The position numbers were made by a program, and so were the translations under genes. From positions 1 through 64,000 of the forward strand of contig NZ_JAMQKB010000010.1 in NCBI RefSeq assembly GCF_028416575.1: a DNA stretch of 64,000 nucleotides, read 5' to 3'. Source of the stretch: Terrihalobacillus insolitus (GTDB taxonomy: Bacteria > Bacillota > Bacilli > Bacillales > Amphibacillaceae). The number at the start of each line of letters is the position of its first letter. Within the stretch, counting starts at the first letter, position 1. Shown here one piece after another: positions 62,509 to 64,000 of this stretch. The notes under the pieces were generated by a model, which was not told where the DNA came from, did no database searches, and worked only from the letters and a program-made list of their open reading frames with translations.

Positions 62509-62548
62509 CCCCTCCTATGCGTTTGACAGGCGCTGAGGGATTATTTTT
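62501..62548. terminator. Terminator shared by toxin mRNA and antisense RNA
   Basis: AAAAATAACCCCTC pairs with GAGGGATTATTTTT (62501-62514 with 62535-62548). Long A and T arms make it a terminator in both directions. Confidence 0.75.
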
Positions 62549-62652
62549 CCAAAATGCTGCCTAGCCCCTCTTGATGGGGTTCGGTCTATTATGACCGTTC
62601 CATGTATCAGCATGGGCGGTCTTTATTAATGTATGCAATTATCATCTTTCTA
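62505..62652 (-). ncRNA. Candidate antisense antitoxin RNA
   Basis: A minus-strand RNA from just below the promoter at 62658-62685 to the shared terminator would be about 140-150 nt. It would overlap the end of the toxin mRNA. Its sequence holds hairpins GACCG/CGGTC (about 62595-62625) and CCCCTC/GATGGGG. Predicted from layout only. Confidence 0.4.
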
Positions 62653-62657
62653 TGTTA

Positions 62658-62694
62658 ATTATACCACGAAATCAATGTTTGTACACATTGATTT
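62658..62694 (-). promoter_or_regulatory. Antisense promoter and overlapping palindrome
   Basis: On the minus strand TGTACA (62680-62685) and TATAAT (62658-62663) are 16 bp apart. The -35 box lies in a 9-bp palindrome AAATCAATG/CATTGATTT (62669-62677 with 62686-62694), which may be an operator or a start-site stem. Confidence 0.5.
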
Positions 62695-63062
62695 TTTTAC
62701 TTTTTTGTTCCTGCAGTAGCATTTTTAAGCCGACATCAGACGTAATCTGTTTTTGTATGAATTCTTACCCCCCTAGTACTAGAAACAGGGTAAACCTGTA
62801 CGGACATGGAGAGTATCCAAAAGACATTTTTTTATTTAACAAGCACCCGTTTGAGGAAGATAGGCAATCGGTTACAATAAACAACTTTCAATACTTAAAT
62901 ATTTAATTGCTAAATTTCAACATATACGTTACTATACAAATGTTGAAAGAAAATAATAGATTTCCCCTTCCACTCTACCATTTTACACATTCCTTACTTA
63001 CCTCCGAATCAACATCAAACCCAAGTACTTTTTGACTCATTAAAATCCCCTCCAAAAGGACG
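62695..63062. other. Intergenic region upstream of the nuclease-like gene
   Basis: About 370 bp without a credible gene. One plus-strand open frame from 62652 runs through but has no ribosome binding site and unusual composition. No repeat-family member is visible. Confidence 0.4.
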
Positions 63063-63069
63063 TGCTACC

Positions 63070-63723
63070 ATGCCACAATTTGAACAAGCTTTGAACGACT
63101 GGATTCAAAAAAACATTGCTGAAGAGAAGAATCACAGGAGACGAGAAATTTTACAGAAAGGATTAGGGCATGGAACCGTTGAATTTCTGCGGCTCATCTG
63201 GTTTCCAACCATCGGCAATTTCAATCATTTGTACCCTGAGTGGGAAGTTCGTGATTTCAACAATGGTTACCGCTACCTTGATCTTGCCTACATGCCTGGT
63301 GGTGCTAAGGGTGGAATCGAGATTCAAGGATACGGCCCTCATGCCAGAGATCTGGATGTCAGAAGATTTAAAGATTTATGCTGGCGACATTCTTTGTTGG
63401 CTTTAGATGGTTGGACTTTTCTACCTATTGCTTATTTATCGATTAAAGAGGAGACTAAACTATGCCAGCAGCTCCTCCTTGCTTTTATTGGCAAATTCAT
63501 CTCGACTGATGCACCTTCACAGTTAACTTGGCTTGAAGCAGAAGTCATAAGATTTGCTCACCGTACGTTACGTCCGATTACTCCACTTGAAGTTATGAAT
63601 CACCTGAGGATAGGTGATCGCCAGACTAGACGCATCTTGCATAAACTTGTTGATTTACAACTCCTAACCATTGCAAGCGGAAAAGAACGCGCACGGACTT
63701 ATAAAATAACTAAGCTTTTTTGA
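63070..63723 (+). CDS. Uncharacterised protein: nuclease-like domain plus winged helix
   Basis: 217 residues. Residues about 55-125 have a pattern of strands and acidic residues, NNGYRYLDLAYMPGGAKGGI then EIQGYGPHARDLDVRRFKDL and LALDGWTFLPIAYLSI. They suggest a PD-(D/E)XK or DUF559-like fold with D and ExQ in place of ExK. The C-terminal 70 residues, ITPLEVMNHLRIGDRQTRRI with LHKLVDLQLLTIASG, look like a winged helix. So it may bind DNA and have lost or altered nuclease activity. AAGGA lies nine bases before the ATG. Stands alone on the plus strand. Confidence 0.55.
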   Translation: MPQFEQALNDWIQKNIAEEKNHRRREILQKGLGHGTVEFLRLIWFPTIGNFNHLYPEWEVRDFNNGYRYLDLAYMPGGAKGGIEIQGYGPHARDLDVRRFKDLCWRHSLLALDGWTFLPIAYLSIKEETKLCQQLLLAFIGKFISTDAPSQLTWLEAEVIRFAHRTLRPITPLEVMNHLRIGDRQTRRILHKLVDLQLLTIASGKERARTYKITKLF

Positions 63724-63814
63724 CTGGTTCTTCTATAACAATCTATCTTCATTTTTTGTTTTTGGTTTTTTGGGCAACCCTATGCGTAAGCTGAAAAAGC
63801 CAGCCTGGGTAAAT

Positions 63815-64000
63815 GCTAAGCGGACTGAGAGGCCGTTATTTTCAGTAATCGGGCTGTTTTCCATGGTTAAGCGGACTCACAGGCTCTTATTTGCTCTAAT
63901 TGGGCTTATATTGGCTGGATTTTTGGCAATTAACGGCCTCTCAGTCCGCTAAACACTCCAAATCAGCGGTTTTTTGACGAATAGCGGCCTGTGAAGTCCG
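63815..64000. repeat. Partial copy of the 193-bp palindrome-rich repeat
   Basis: Contains GCGGACTGAGAGGCCGTTAT, GGCCTCTCAGTCCGCTAAA and TTGGCAATTAACGGCC in the same order as the array at 30.4-31.4 kb, with more changes. It runs off the right end of the window, so a full array may follow. Confidence 0.85.

Noticed and set aside
62652..62906. 84-residue plus-strand frame after the toxin locus
   Set aside because: It begins inside the antisense promoter, has no ribosome binding site and no recognisable features.

Overview
The window reads as a chromosomal segment of a low-G+C, endospore-forming member of the Bacillaceae. Sporulation genes (spoIIID, spoIIQ, spoIID, spoIIR), comK, mbl, flhO/flhP and the full F1Fo ATP synthase operon support this. 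The long block from fabZ to prfA keeps the gene order I know from the atp region of Bacillus subtilis. Protein style suggests a halotolerant genus of the Virgibacillus/Oceanobacillus kind, but that is inference. Almost every gene is on the minus strand. No rRNA, tRNA or CRISPR array was seen.

Layout: 0.2-11.4 kb is a cell-surface polysaccharide cluster (four glycosyltransferases, a UDP-sugar dehydrogenase, a TagGH-type ABC exporter, galU). 11.4-15.4 kb holds an RND efflux pump and its lipoprotein adaptor. 15.7-17.0 kb has a ComK homologue and an acidic lipoprotein. 17.3-22.0 kb holds fabZ, an EpuA-like protein, flhP, flhO, mbl and spoIIID. 22.3-23.6 kb carries an AimR-like peptide receptor with a 47-residue exported pro-peptide downstream. 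24.6-30.1 kb holds spoIIQ, spoIID, murA, ywmB and ywzB. 31.5-38.5 kb is atpIBEFHAGDC. 39-49 kb holds a Vpr-like protease, mnaA, upp, glyA, ywlG, rpiB, ywlE and mntP. 48.9-53.7 kb is a SNF2 helicase and a partner gene split by an IS110-family element. 53.9-57.0 kb holds ywlC, a DnaA-box cluster and spoIIR. 57.1-59.4 kb is a type II restriction-modification island. 59.6-62.2 kb holds prmC, prfA and a lipoprotein. 62.4-62.7 kb looks like a type I toxin-antitoxin locus. 63.1-63.7 kb is a nuclease-like/winged-helix protein.

The intergenic DNA is unusually rich in repeats. (1) Three separate tandem arrays all have a 52-bp period and a shared consensus (23.8-24.5, 41.4-41.85 and 47.4-48.1 kb). (2) A 193-bp palindrome-rich repeat forms a 1-kb array upstream of ywzB and reappears at the right edge. 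(3) A miniature inverted-repeat element has four complete copies with 5-bp target duplications, two truncated copies and one 16-bp scar.

How the genes work together: galU, mnaA and the WecC-type dehydrogenase can supply UDP-glucose, UDP-ManNAc and UDP-ManNAcA to the glycosyltransferases and the TagGH-like exporter. murA and mbl serve peptidoglycan synthesis and cell shape. SpoIIR, SpoIID, SpoIIQ and SpoIIID act in succession from sigma-E activation through engulfment to mother-cell transcription. PrfA and PrmC form a translation-termination pair. The most unusual items are the AimR/AimP-like pair whose receptor seems to lack the DNA-binding domain, the 52-bp repeat family, the autoregulated methyltransferase promoter, the DnaA-box cluster beside ywlC and the IS110 insertion that can be undone in frame.
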